NCBI GenBank assembly: GCA_025526935.1
Contig: JAHLKD010000075.1
Coordinates: 1-64,000, forward strand
Source of the DNA: Cladochytrium replicatum
Taxonomy: Eukaryota > Chytridiomycota > Chytridiomycetes > Cladochytriales > Cladochytriaceae
Length of the DNA stretch: 64,000 nt
Reading direction: 5' to 3'
Shown here: one piece after another, positions 33,790 through 46,324 of the stretch
How positions within the stretch are numbered: position 1 is the stretch's first letter
Layout: each line of letters begins with the position of its first letter
Translations under genes and position numbers: made by a program
Notes under the pieces: model-generated
What the model was told of the DNA's origin: nothing
The model's input: only the letters and a program-made list of their open reading frames with translations
Databases searched by the model: none

Positions 33790-36700
33790 TTAAGGGCTTG
33801 TGAAAACAAATGGTCCCGGTGCACCTCCTCCTTTCGGTGTCGGGGAACCAAACGCACCAGGCGATTGCACATTCCTAAACAATCCGTCAGGTGAAGGGGT
33901 GGGGAAGTTGAAGTTGAATCCTCGCGACGGTGACGAATTCAGCGACGGGCTGTCAGAAGCCTCAGGTGAAGAAGCCAGCCCAGCCGGTCGCGATGCCGCT
34001 GTGGAGGCACTCATATTCCTTCTTGGGACATTCGCAATTTTGCGGTTGGTGTACTTGGACGTCATGATACCAGCCGTCGGCGACACTTTGTGCGGGGATG
34101 TATCTGGTTTCGCAATCTTTCGAAGTGTGTCGAGAATAAGGTTCTCAATGTGATCTGTCGAAAGTGTTTCGAGCCATCGACCGAGTGCCGACGAGCCGAG
34201 CAGCTCTGGAATTACTTCGATACGCGGAGGGGACTCGATGGAGCTCCAGCCACTCATTAGCGCCAATTGTTTCTTGAGCTCTTGAATTTCCAGGAGCTCT
34301 TTGACGATCTTCCAATGTTCCGCGAGAAGCGCATACTCAAGCAATGTCTGGTTCTTTGGCCCGCGATAGTTGAGATCTGGTGGTTGCGATACGTTGTGCA
34401 GCAAAGTGTGGGCGACATTTGAACTACCACTTATCACAGCAATCCACAACGGTGTCAAAGGAAGTTGGCAACCTGCAGCAGCCGCTTCAGCACCTGATGT
34501 GTTGCTACTGAAATAAAATGCGAGATGCGAATGTGGAACTTCGTTTGATTGCGGATCTGTAAGTACTGGTGATAAGGGTTGAGGCGTTGTAAGCGCATTT
34601 ACATCGATCGAAAACTTCAGCAGGTCGAAGACAGCCTTGTCGTTGTCGACCAGTGCTGCAAGATGAAGTGGAGTGAATCCTTGCGCATCTGGAACGACTG
34701 CTAGTCGAGGCTCCCTCTCCAAGAGCAGCTGTGTAGAGTCCTTCTTGTAAAAAATGGTGGCGTGAAGAATGGTCCATCCGTTTGTTGGGCATTGGAACTC
34801 AAAATTGACTCGCTCCGCCATTTTTGAGTCGAGAAGGCGTTTGAATGAGTCGGGGCGATCAAACTTCTGAACAAAGATCATCACGGGCGTGAAGCCGTTG
34901 ACACCGATGGGAGCGTTGGGCGACAGAAAGTATCGCGGGGGAGCCAGCGCACTTTCGCTCGGTCCAGTTGCGGTAAGATACTCCAAGAAAGATCGCTCGT
35001 CTGTGGTATAATACAGCGGACACGCCCCACCCTCGTCGAGTTGAAAAACGTCGGCTCCGTATTGCAAAAGCATGTTGATCATCTCAGGGCCATATTTTTT
35101 GCTTCCTATTCGACTCGCAAGCTGCAATGGTGACATGACCCCTTGTCCCGACACTCCAGTCGGCTGTGCACCTGCTTGCAAAAGCACCCCGAGGCAATCT
35201 TTAATTCGCGAGGGGCTCGGAGCTCGATCATTGCCCAACCACTGCGATAAATACAAAAGATATGTCACCAAGGTGTAGGTACCCTGATCCTTGCTGGAGT
35301 CTGGAACTAGACAATGTACGTTTGCGCCGGCCTGAATCAGCGCGCGAATCATATGAGGGCTGGCCGTTTCGACTGCTCGCATAAGTGCAGATCTTCCCTC
35401 GTCGTCCAGCGCTTCGAGCGGTGCACCATTCGTCAAGAGCAGCTGTACAAGGTAAGCTGCAGCTTGGTCTGGTGGCACGCTCACCCCACCGTGCTTTATG
35501 GGCCTCAAGAAGTGAACTTCTGCGGCAAAATGCAACGCAGTCTTCTCTTCCTGCAACGTCTTCGCAGCTGCAGTTGCTCCAAGCTGGGTGAGCAACTCGC
35601 ATACAACGATTTTCCCGTTCTCGGCAGCTGCCATGAGGGGAGTCATTCCCGAGTGCGATACTGCGTTGACATTCGCACCTCGCGAAATGAGAAATTGACA
35701 AACCTCCCTGCTTCCAATCTGCGCTGCCTTGTGTAAAGAAGTCATGCCAAATGAGTTTGGGGTATTCACATCGGCCCCGTAATTGACAAGCAGTTGACAT
35801 AATTCCAGAGACTTTTCAGGATTTTTGTTTTCTGTTGAGTGAAGAAGCTGCAGTAAGGTTGAACCACCGTCTTCGGCTCGAACCAGCACGTTGATGTCAA
35901 ACTGCCCAGAAAGTAATGCGGGTCGCTCAACCATCGCTTGCAACAGTACTTTTGCCACATCAAGATGTGCCAACTCGGTCGCACAATGAAGCGCAGTGTA
36001 CCCGCTCGAGTTCTGCGCGTCAATAAATCCGCCAAATTGCTCCATGTATTTGAGAACAAGGGCCACTGTTTCCACATTGCCGGCCTTTGAAGCATGATGA
36101 AGCAAGGTGGATTCGGATTTGTCCGCCGTTATTGCAGCACCGATGTTCAACAAGTGCAGGAGCACCTTTGTCATTCCGCCAACAGCAGCCCAGTGTATTG
36201 CACTCATCCCACCCTTATCCACCGCATTCACATCTGCGCCGAGCCGTCGTAAAACCTCCAACGTTTCAACGACAGATTTCTCGCTCTCAGAATCCATGTC
36301 ATCCTTCAAGGCCCTCTGTTTCACAACTTCGACAAAAGCAGTGCTTCCAATTTGTGTTTTGAAATTGACATCCGCGCCAAGTTGGACAAGATATTCCACC
36401 GCCTGCGTATGGAAATTCACGGCTGCAAAGATTAGAGGGGTTCGCCCTAAACCCGGTGTGCGATCTGCAGTGGGTCGATTCACAAATGATGTGTCTCCGG
36501 CTAGGAACTGCACACACGCTCGCCCAATTAGATCGATCGTGGATACGTTCCCGGATTCGGCAGCAGCGTGGAATGGAGTGTATCCGTTCTCCGCCTCAGC
36601 GTTGGGTTGACAGCCAATCTGAAGCAGCCACTCGCACACATGCGTGTGGCCGTTCACAGCAGCGTTGTGAAGCGGAGATTCTCCTTTTGGCGTTCGGATT

Positions 36701-37333
36701 TGACTGATTAATGCGGACTGTGACATGTTTAAAACACTCCACAGGTATTGACAAACTTCCAGATTTCCTCCAGCGGCAGCGGAATTGAGGGGACTGAAGC
36801 CATCCGAGTTCGGGGTGTAAATGCATGCCCCACGATCAACCAGATATCTGACAACCTCGACATGACCTGCCAAAAATAGTGAGCAATGGAACTTCTTACC
36901 GGCCATGACACGTACCATTGCGCGATGCAATATTCACCGCGCTGTTCTTGTTTGGGCCAGGACTGAACAAAGGGATTCCAAAGTGCTGTGCAAGAAGGTG
37001 CACTGCTTCAAGCTGACCGCACTCCGCTGCCGTGTACAGCAAGTTCTTTTCGTCAAGAACGATCTCACTCAATGAAAAATCCGTCTGCACATCATTTGGA
37101 ATGAAATCCTTCAGCACGACGAGGACCTTCTCAAACATGTCTGTGTTGCCCTTCCGTATGGCAATGAAGAGTACCTTTTGAAGAGCACTCTGGTAGACAT
37201 CTGAAGGAAGATCGAGATCTCTGAATTTTTGGAATGCAAACGAGAGTTCTTCCGCGTTTTGGTGATCTGCAGCGTTAGTCAGAGCTTCCTCGCATTGTTG
37301 TGCCTCTACCGAGAGCACGTTTACTGTGTCCAT
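33790..37333 (-). CDS. Large ankyrin-repeat protein
   Basis: Two exons, 36916-37333 and 33790-36866, with a 49-bp intron that removes in-frame stops between SRNG and HVEVVRYL; 3495 nt, 1164 aa. From about residue 90 to 950 it is almost entirely ankyrin repeats, with many good matches to the G-TPLH-AA-GH--V---LL--GA pattern (for example GESPLHNAAVNGHTHVCEWLL, GMTSLHKAAQIGSREVCQFL). The repeats should form a long solenoid for protein binding. The C-terminal ~100 residues are Ser/Pro/Gly/Phe-rich and disordered (GFNFNFPTPSP, GAFGSPTP). There is no TM, kinase or other domain. The partner is unknown. It is divergently arranged with the FAD oxidoreductase at 37655, so they may share a 320-bp promoter region. 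Confidence 0.92.
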
Positions 37334-37654
37334 TGCTACCCAAGATGACTCCAGCTATCTGCTCAGATCCTGATACTTTCGCTGTGAGACAGCTCCGTCA
37401 GACACGCACGCAATGTCCCTGCCCACCAACTCACCTCGCAACGACCTCCACCAGATGGATCGTGAATGGCTTGGCCTACCCTACGGTTCACACGCTAAGA
37501 CTCTTGTTAAAAAATAAGCAACCACACATTCTGCCGTCGTCGCTTGGTTCTCCGTGAGTCTCCTTCCCCGGGCTTTCCTCCCCCAGAATCCTTCTTCTCG
37601 ACCAACAATAAACAATTTCTATGTTTGTGCTTCAAGCCACCCCGGTTCCCAACC
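37334..37654. promoter_or_regulatory. Short divergent intergenic region
   Basis: 321 bp between the ATGs of the ankyrin gene (-) and the oxidoreductase (+). It must contain both promoters. A pyrimidine-rich stretch (about 37555-37595) precedes the + gene. No specific operator recognised. Confidence 0.5.
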
Positions 37655-39263
37655 ATGGACCTGCTTTTATTCGTGCTAAATCGTGCCATCGACTTGAAGA
37701 CCTCAATCATCGGCCCATCACCACCGCTTGCACCGGTCGTTGAAGACGCTCAGAGAAACGATGATCACTTCCATATCGTAGTTGTCGGTGGATCGGCATC
37801 CGGACTCGCCGTGATTAAGAATCTCGCAACGTGGAAAAACCTGTTTCCAACTCTCGCAAAAGCATGGCGTCGCGTTAAAGTCACCTTGATTGACGAGCGT
37901 GTAAGATGCATGGTGAAGCTCTAATTGCCTGGTTTAACACGATGTCGTTTCGCTCAGGACAGATACTTTCACCAGATCGGATCCCCACGTAATCTGCTGG
38001 GTGAAGACCCAAACTTTATGCGCCAATCGTGGACCGCTTACGACCGTGTATTCGACTATGTCGATGGAAACTTTGTCCACGGACGTGTCATCGCGCTTGA
38101 CAAGAATCTGGTGAGTGTTGTGTGTGTGATTGTGTGGGCATGATGTGGGTGTGTCATTCTTTGTTTTCCCGGTCGCTGATTTGGGTTCACTTTTTCAGGT
38201 GACCCTTTCGTCCGGCGTCGCAGTTCCCTTCAACTACCTCGTCATCGCAACCGGTGCAAAATACCCAGATCCATTCCGCCCAAAAGCGCTCGAGTACACC
38301 GAATCCGTCGCCGAAGTGACGGAGTATCAGAAGGCAGTGCAGTCCGCTGAGCGGATTCTGATCATTGGTGGTGGAACAGTCGGCGTTGAGCTCGCTGGGG
38401 AACTTGCGGGCGCCAAGAAGCGCGTTACGCTCGTGCATGGGCAGTCTGTGCTCGCTTCCTCAGTTTATGGCACACAGTCATCAGGGTACTACGGCAGATC
38501 TTCGCGCTCTCTTGGGACAACTTTGCTAAGAGAACTGCGGAGGTTGGGCGTTGAAGTGCACTTGGATGAGCGGGTGGATATACGGCAGTACTTTAGTGGA
38601 GATGACGGCACAACCAGGAGGTTTGTGTCGGAGACTCGAACATTGGTCACGAGCAGTGGAAAGTCTTTCGAGAGCGACATTCAGATATTGGCCATTGGAA
38701 TGGGATCGCCCAATTCCGAGTTTGTTTCTACACTGCCGCATCACGGCGTTCATCCGCATGACGGCGAAATCTTGGTTGACTCGACACTTCAGCTGATCTC
38801 TCCAGAGTATTCAAATATGTTTGCACTCGGTGACGTGGCACAAACAGGCTCACCAAAGGTATGTGAACTTATTCTTTTTTTCATGAACTTTTTGATGTTA
38901 ATGGCACACTTTCAACTAGATGGCGCTTTTCGCAATCAACTTCCAAGCTCCGATTGTGGCCTTCAACATCTGCTCAGTATGTGCTGTGATCCCAACACAA
39001 CATGAACCCACTCTAACGTATTGCCTATCCAGTTGATGAACGCACGGTTGACATCCAGACAGGATCCTCCAAAAGCATCGTGGCTCGTCTCTCACCGTTT
39101 CAAGCTGCCAGTGATTGTTATCACCATCGGTGAAAGTCATGGCGTACTCTCTTTGCTAGGCTTCTCGTTCAGCGGCTTTATCGGCCGGGCGGCATATCGA
39201 GTGTTCAAACCTGGAATGCTTTTGGAGGAATTTCGCCATCTCTTGTTAAATTATCGGGAATGA
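37655..39263 (+). CDS. AIF/FSP1-like FAD-dependent NAD(P)H oxidoreductase
   Basis: Five exons: 37655-37900, 37958-38110, 38199-38858, 38920-38976 and 39033-39263 (1347 nt, 448 aa). A first Rossmann fold for FAD starts at about residue 42 (VVVGGSASGLA). The second, for NAD(P)H, contains ILIIGGGTVGVELAGEL. The ATG motif VIATGAKYP and the C-terminal FAD motif FALGDVAQTG complete the pyridine nucleotide-disulphide oxidoreductase pattern. The layout and length fit the AMID/AIFM2 (FSP1) group, which reduces quinones on membranes. There is no cysteine pair like that of glutathione reductase. The C-terminal region has a hydrophobic stretch (SLLGFSFSGFIG) that may contact membranes. An ATG a little downstream of the start is not preferred because the first fold needs the upstream part. 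Confidence 0.9.
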
Positions 39264-39638
39264 ATACATCTGTGAAAGGCTGTTGAAAAGCCCACGACAA
39301 TTTCAGGAAGGCTTTAGGCTCTGACAAACAATAGACGAAGCTGAAGCTGGACAGCTAGAATTGGCCATGCCACTTCCGTGCATCAACTCGTTAACGTATT
39401 CTGGTCACAGTTGTCTACCACGATCTTTTAATCAACCTCTTATGAGTGCTCAAAAGTTGAGCCAGTAAATACAAATACCAAACTCTTTGCATAGCAGAAA
39501 AACAGAGCGAACTAAGCGTCCACAAAGGTGATAAAAGCGAAGGAGTGCATATGGAGTGCAGCAAATAGCAGACGAATAAACGAAATCCAAAAACAAGATT
39601 AAAGAAAGCCTTCGGTGCAGGTTTTCACCATTTCATAT
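39264..39638. terminator. Convergent 3' intergenic region
   Basis: About 375 bp between the stop codons of two convergent genes. It holds both 3' ends; AT-rich, no gene seen. Confidence 0.35.
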
Positions 39639-42344
39639 TCACATAGTTCTGTTCCTGATCTCCCTTGCCCTCTCGATCAGAGCCCTCGGGATCTCATCCG
39701 CCGGCGCAGCCGTGGACCTGTTCAACACCATCACCCGCATCACATCGCACGGTGCGATCACGCGCTCGGGCACATCCTCGAACATCTCAACGAGCTCCTC
39801 GTCCGACGGCACCGTAGCAGCTCCAGCGCTCGAGCCCTCCTCCACAACCGTCTCGTCTCCCTCAATCTCGACGAGAAGCTTCTTCTTTGCACCACCCTTC
39901 TTCATCTCCAGAAGCGCTGTCGAGGCATGTTCGGCAAGAAGCTTTTGCGCGGCGGCGGCAGCTGCGGCGTGGGCCTTTTTGATGGTCTCGCTTTCGTAGA
40001 CGAGTTTCGAGGATTCGGGACGCGGGATGTTCATGACCGTGCGGTACATGGACGCCATTTGGTAGTGCGTGGCGTGGCCGAGGTCCAGGCGGAGATCAAT
40101 ACGGCCGGGTCGGATCAGAGCCGGGTCGAGCACCTCGGGGTGGTTCGAGGTCATGATGATGATGGTGCCTTCGGCCAACATGTCGCCGTCCAAGCAGTTG
40201 AGCAACGCGGAGAGCGTGATACGGCCGAAGAGGTCCGCGCCGCGGCCGCCTTTCAGATCCCCGCCGCCGAATCCGAACCCGAACATCCCGAACCCGCCGC
40301 TGGTGCCACCGCCGGTACCCGTGCCGCGAGAGGGCAACGCAGGTCCGATTTCGGGTCCCATGTCGCTGAGATCGGGCACGGGAGTGAGGAAGTCCCCGAG
40401 AGTGATCACGCTGTCATTGTCCTTATCCTTGTCAGAGTCAGACTCGTCCTCCGGATCGTCCGACACCTCGCTGACTTCACTCGCAGTGTCTTCAATCAAA
40501 TCTTCAGGATCCTGGAGCAGCTCCTCGTCATCACCCTCAACCGTCTCCCCTGCCTCCTCCAAAGCCTTCTTCTTCGCCTCCTTCTTCTTCTCAAGCTCCT
40601 TCTTCTTCTTTTTGATCTCAAGCTTCCTCTTCTTCTTCTCGAGCTTCTTCTCCTTCATCAGCTTCTTCTTCTTCTCCTTCTTTTCGCGCTTCAGGTCCTT
40701 CTCCCGCTTCTTCTTCTCGAGGATCGCACGTCTGCGCGCCTGCTCGGCCATCTCGATGCGCTTTCGGAATTCGTTCTTACGCTCACGGGAGTGCACGACC
40801 GCAGATTGTGCGTCGACGTCTTCGAGAACGATGATGCAGTTCTTGGGGACGGAGTTGAAAGCGGATTGAAGGGCCGTGTCGTCCTCGATCTCGCGCAGGT
40901 TGATGTAGTACAAGTCTCGCTCGTAAGTCGCACTGATAGCATTGATGAGGGAAGTCTTTCCAGTACCCGGAGGACTGCATCAAGCATAATAAGTAGCTGA
41001 ATTTGGAGGCATTTTGGAGAAAACCTACCCGGTGAAAAGGTACCCACGCTTGTAAGGGATGCCAAGTCGGTTGTAGAACTCTTTGTCATTATGGAAGGTG
41101 GTGAGGTCGCGGTGAAGGAGCAGTTCCTGGGTTTTGTCAAGTGCAACCGATTCGATGGTGCGAGTGAGGCCTTTGGGGAAAGTAAGGACTCGAGACCTGA
41201 AGAACTGATCAGCACAAATTATCTGAGTTAATGTTAAATTTCAAACTCACCACCAGCTGTAGCTCCTCTCGTAGCGAGCGCGAAGTTTATGCTGTTGCTG
41301 GTTTTTGATGTACGCTTTCGAGACAGTATCGATCAAGTTTGACATCCATTCAAGGTCAAAGTCCTCTCCATCGTTGCGACAGATTACTATCGGAGGCTCG
41401 GGCTTGACCTGATTGTTAGAGCTACGGCGTTCAATCTCCGCGAATCCCGCAAACTGGTTCGCCAAGCTGTTGGGCTGTGCGCTCTGGTCCGATGGTTTCT
41501 TCTCTTCCTCCAACATGAAGTAGACGCTGTACACCACTCCGTCGGGAGTCTCGATCTCAAGCATGTCGCTGGTTCGCGGGAGGATGTTGAAAAGTGGCAA
41601 GAGGTTCTCGTACTCGTCGTCTTCCGCGTAGTACTCGGGCTCGTAAGGGACCAATCTGAAATCACCTCGCTTCTGTCCCTTTGCGTGTTCGGAAATCAGC
41701 CATGACATAGCCTGGTGGTGGATATTGACGGTTCTCTCTCCCCATCGATCGACTCGGTAGTAATCGATCTTGAGAGATGCCTGTACGATCCTATTTGGGT
41801 CGTCTCCCTCTTCCAAGAACCAGTACGCCATGCTTCCAACGAGTTTGATGATGGCGACGAGGAATGTGACGAGGAGAGTGGTGGCGAAAACATCGACGGC
41901 ATAGTTACCAGTCTAACAATAGCCCGAAAAATCAGAACCCAAGGCAAATCACAGTAGTCCACCTCTAACCTGGAAAATTTTGGAAAAGTGAATTGGGATA
42001 AATGCCATGAGGGCAGCCGACATCTGCGAGCCCGTAATCATCTCGTAGACCGGCGCGAGCGAGCCGCCCTGTTCATTGCTGACCGAGTCGCGCGTGCGTT
42101 GTTTCACTGTTTTCCACCACGAAGTTTGGTCGTTAGCGTTCCCCATTCTTCTCTTTGCCTTCTTTGGGTCTGGTTTGAACAGGAATGCGAATGGAGAGTC
42201 GCTTGCGACTTCGAGGAAGTGGTCGATGAAGGAGTGCATTGCTTTTCGTGAGTGTGCGTCGATCTTTGCGCCCGAGCGGGTGGTGAAGACATCGTCGTCG
42301 TCGACAATCTTTTTCTTTTTGATGAGGGCCTGCAATTCGGCCAT
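39639..42344 (-). CDS. BCS1-like AAA ATPase with long charged insert
   Basis: Four exons: 41970-42344, 41251-41912, 41029-41196 and 39639-40974 (2541 nt, 846 aa), introns 54-57 bp. One membrane segment (VFATTLLVTFLVAIIKLVG, residues about 130-150) is followed by a BCS1-type N-domain (RTVNIHHQAMSWL, SYSWWSRVLTFPKG). The AAA domain follows: Walker A GPPGTGKTS at about 400, Walker B CIIVLEDVDA at 448-457, sensor 1 IIIMTSNHPE at about 673, and arginine-finger region LIRPGRIDLR. Between Walker B and sensor 1 lies a ~195-residue insert (458-652): a Lys/Glu helix, then an acidic stretch, then Gly/Phe-rich FGFGFGGG. BCS1 itself translocates the folded Rieske protein in mitochondria; this longer version belongs to the expanded fungal BCS1-like group, whose substrates are mostly unknown. 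Confidence 0.92.
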
Positions 42345-42852
42345 TGTGAATTGGATCAAAGAATTGCTGTTTGGAAGTGTAGACAAATGAAGGGAGACAC
42401 CCCCCACTTTATGAAGGGACCAGAAGCGCAGCTTGGCGTGGCATGAGGTGGCGCCAGTATGGAGCCGTGGCTTTACCACTTGAGAAAAGAAACGTATCAA
42501 TTCGAAAAAGGGGGAAGTTGCGAGTTGCTGATCCATTGCAGGTGAATGATCCATGCTGTTTATTGAAGAAAAATCATCTCGATCCTTCTTAAGGTAAATA
42601 TGTTCACAATTCACGGCAAGAAACAACGCTGGAGTTGGGAGCACACATACTCTATTTTTTGGAAGTGAAAGCATACTCCAGCAAAACATGTTTGAATTTG
42701 AATCATTGAAATTGTATATTGAATATGTTTAATGTTCAATCATCGGAGACACATATTTTTCACGATGATTGGACAAGCAAGCGCCGTCCGATAAGTCCGA
42801 TCACCACATATTTTCGCCGTGGAAATCCAAGCGTACTGGCTGTTGGACAAAG
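42345..42852. promoter_or_regulatory. Divergent intergenic region
   Basis: Separates the BCS1-like gene (-) from the coiled-coil gene (+). No gene, repeat or recognisable site; must contain both promoters. Confidence 0.4.
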
Positions 42853-45219
42853 ATGGGTATTGAGCACTTTCATCGATATAAAGGATCAAGGTATCGATCA
42901 GCTCTGCAGCTCTTAATGTTATTTTCTTGACGTACGATCTCAGAAAACTTCCCAAAACCGTGCTTCGTACTGTGAACAAGATTCCATTATTCGATCAAGC
43001 ACGTACGACGGGAACCGAAGGATTTCAATTCATTGTCACTGCCGATACTTCAGTACCCGACCCCATAAAGTTCAACGAGTTGGATTCTACTTTAGATGTT
43101 GCCCATCAACTCGAAACCCAACTTAACTTACCATCCACCAAGTCGCTCGTTCGGCCAGCGAGGCGAAAAGCAATGGTTCGGAACTTGGAAAAGGCCGTTC
43201 AGCATGAAATGGTTTGTATTTACTGGCGAAACACCCCCGATTCCATAATACAAACGTCCATGCCAATTAGATCAGGGAGGTGAACGGACTCTCACCACAA
43301 CAGAGGGCGACGATTCTCCAGATAGTAGCGGAAAATGGGAGAATCCGTCGACGGCACAAAGTCTGGATGGATCGGCTCGAGGCCGAAGATGCTGCTTACG
43401 AACGACTTTTAGAGGACGAGCGAAGGACGAACCCGCTGGTAAGCAATCCACATGGGCACGATCCGACACGCCGCAACCAGGATCTTCATAATCGCAGCCA
43501 TAAAAATGCAGATGATTTGGACGGGTCCAAGAATAAGGCGCTAGACATCTCCGCCAAAGACAAAGAAAGGGGGAATTCAAATAGTATAACTCGCAATAAC
43601 CTGGTATTGAAATCAGAGAGCTTCCGAAACTTCTTTGAAGCTTTCGATATCGTCGCACCGAGTCCTCCGTCAAGAAAGCTCTCCGTGGTCAGGTCGAGAA
43701 CGCTCAGCTTTGACAGAAATAGTGGCGGTAAGCAGTTTTCCATGCTGGGCGGAGACGCAAACAGACAAATATCGCAAATGTCGATGGCACCGGAGCTGAA
43801 ACTTATGAAGCGTGCAACTGCTGGGCTGGGCAAATGGGCCAATGGAGAGGAAGTGGAGTATCCGATCGAGGTGCATGAGGGTCCGAAAGAGCTGAAAGAG
43901 CTCCGTGACCAGCTCAAGGCAACAAGTGTAGTGCGGGGAGGCGAAACGAAGGATACGTCATCTGCGAGCTTCCACAATTCAAGTATTGAACAAGGAGATG
44001 GCGAACGAAATACCCGTGCATCAGTCGGGACTGCAGGTACACGGCAACAATACCGCATCCATCGTGCTAACACTCTAGTGAGAAAGCTACCCCGTCGCTA
44101 CTTACACGAAGTTCACGAAACCTCAGTGAGCGTTACAGTCAGCTTCTTGACGAGTCAGAAGACAGGAGACGTTGTCGATCTCATTCCGCTCGAGAACGCG
44201 ATGCGGCTCTAAAGGAAGAGACCGCTTCGTACGCGGTCATGCACAAAGGCAATTTGTTACATCCTCGTTTTATTCTGAGTTCGCTCATTGTTCCCATTCC
44301 ACTAAGTCACCGTAAACCTCCAAGAATGGGTTCATAACGTCCTGGACGGCCCAACAGTCCTATTCCAACCTGAAAACAGCAAAAGAGTCTCGTTTTCAGC
44401 AACCAAGACCCACCGCGGTGCTTCCCGCGAATCTACTGTCGTCCAGAACAACAGCACCACTTTTTCCGACCGCTTCGAAAGCACTGCCATGAGCAACAAT
44501 GCGGAGTCTTCAAATTCTGATCCAAGCGGGAACTCGATCGATTTCGACATTCTTTTGAACGCTTGGAAACCGACTATCATGGATCCCAAACCACCGATAA
44601 AGATCAACGTTGTCCACGAAGAAAACCCTCCCGATGCGCTATTGCAGGGTTTACGCGATAACTTGGGCATACTGATCGGAGTTCCTTCGGATCAAGAATC
44701 GTACCTGTTCAACCCCGCCAGTATGAACCGCACAAATTTTCCCGGTATGTGTTCAATCAACACATGTAATTCATTCTCTGATATCACTTTTTTACGAAAG
44801 CAGAGAAGAGGAGCAAAATGGTTCCACCAAGAACAGGTTTTCATTACTCCTTGTTGCGGGTTTTTTGATTTGTTTCTTATTCTCGATAATGTAGATGAAC
44901 ACCACACAACCCACTCTGAGAGATTGCATTATGGGGTGTGGTATGCACATCCTTCGCAGTGGGAAAAGTTGAGAAAGAAACGAGAGGAAGAGATTGCGAG
45001 CAAGAATGTGAGGGATAATGCTTTTTAAATACTCCACCAGTGAAACTAAGCTTTGGGTTTCAGAGGGTCGTTTCAAGCACGTCGAGCAGCCGTGGAGTTG
45101 TCCAAGAAAAGCTTGACATGATCATGGCTCATCGTGCCAAAGTTGAGCAACAGTTACAATCCTTTAGGAACGAAAACGTCGTGATAGCTGTCACGGCAGA
45201 CGAGCCTCGGCCATCGTGA
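42853..45219 (+). CDS. Hypothetical charged, coiled-coil protein (model incomplete)
   Basis: I do not recognise the family. Exons supported by splice signals and frame: 42853-42890 (ATG, MGIEHFHRYKGSR), 42944-43211, 43271 to about 44160, about 44310-44744, 44801-44836, 44895-45007 and 45064-45219. The junction between about 44100 and 44310 is unresolved: the frame ending ...LHEVHETS gives way to another (LSERYSQLLDESEDRRR...ERDAALKEETA), and I found no donor/acceptor pair with the right phase, so there may be a sequencing error or a frameshift. The protein is rich in Arg, Glu and Ser; it has helices likely to be coiled coils (RIRRRHKVWMDRLEAED, EKLRKKREEE) and a motif YGVWYAHPSQWEKL near the C-terminus. 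It converges with the TIR gene. Confidence 0.6.
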
Positions 45220-45346
45220 GTTTGTACTTCATATTGCAAGAGTTAGATGTGTTGGAATCAGTTTGACATAATCAAAACATTTGTGTACATGCTATGGGGA
45301 CGTTACAGCCAACGTTTGATTGGGTAAAGGGCAGAACTGCAAGGTA

Positions 45347-46266
45347 TCAACGACCAGCTCTCAGCAATGTCCTCAAAAGTGAATCTTTGATCGTTCGCGC
45401 CTGTTCTTCGATCGATCTGTCATCTCCACCAACCGCAATCCACAGATCACGGTCCACTCTATCTTTCACCTCAGGGCTCAATGTCTCTCCATCGATCCAC
45501 ACCGGCGCCATCACCACCTTTGCAGCCACCGCAAGCCGAAACTCAAACATGCAGCTTTGCGACTGACAGTACGCCCCGCACACGAACGGAACAAACACCC
45601 GACTGTCCCGCACACCATCGTGCATTGAGTTCTTAAGGTTGCCCGCCATTTTGTAGTAGTCTACCCAAACCTCCACACCAGACTCCAAAAGCTGGCCAAC
45701 AAGCTCTCTGACGAGAGACTGGTAGCTATGGTTGTACGACAGCATCACATCGTAGCGAGGGCGGGAATGCTGCTGCTGCTCGCCCGGAGAAAACAATGTC
45801 TCCGGAAAGGAAATCTGTCGCGACAGTCGTTGGAGTTCGCGCTCTCGGAAGAGGGCTTTTGTGTATTCGGACGAGAGGCGGTCGATCTCATTTTGCACTT
45901 CGCCCCAGCCCGACGATATCACGAGGGTGATTCGTGGTTCTCGTGCAGCCCAATGTCTATGGCGGCTCTCGTCCGAGCAAAATATGATGACGGCATAGAT
46001 GGAGGTCACAGAAGCGATTTTGGCGCAGAAAGATTGCCCTGCGGATCCAGAGCTAGAAGGGATGAACAGGGAAACGGAAGAGTGGATGCGTGGATGGGTG
46101 AGTACCTGATGACCAAGTTGGCTTGCACCGACGATTTGAGGAAGTTGACAGCTTTTGATTCATCGGAAAAGCGGCATGTAGGGGTTTCGACGAGGAACCT
46201 GTCGTAGTAGCTCGCGTTCTCCCGATTGAACACTTTTTTGTCGTACCACACTACGGTGAGAGTCAT
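45347..46266 (-). CDS. TIR-domain protein
   Basis: Two exons, 46106-46266 and 45347-46052, with a 53-bp GT-AG intron (867 nt, 288 aa). Residues about 1-100 form an alpha/beta region (LTVVWYDKKVF, SIYAVIIFCSDE, ITLVISS) that resembles a receiver-like or second TIR-like fold but cannot be named. Residues 154-240 are a TIR domain: YDVMLSYNHSYQ, then VWVDYYKM, then RVFVPFVCGAYCQSQSC and the helix with Glu224 (CMFEFRLA), followed by VVMAPVWI. Glu224 sits where NAD-cleaving TIR domains keep their catalytic glutamate. TIR proteins are uncommon in fungi. It may be a signalling adaptor or an NAD hydrolase. There is no leucine-rich repeat, NB-ARC or membrane segment. Confidence 0.85.
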
Positions 46267-46324
46267 TGCAAGAAAGTCTCAACAATGAAATTTTGTATAA
46301 AATATTCTCCCAAGCTGAAGAATA

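Noticed and set aside
39615-41000. 461-aa + strand open frame and the 266-aa frame 40069-40869
   Set aside because: Antisense shadow of the BCS1-like gene; its leucine- and serine-rich runs mirror the lysine-rich insert.
42719-42927. Starts at 42719 and 42927 for the coiled-coil gene
   Set aside because: Both are TTG codons, not ATG; the ATG at 42853 with a clean intron to 42944 fits better.
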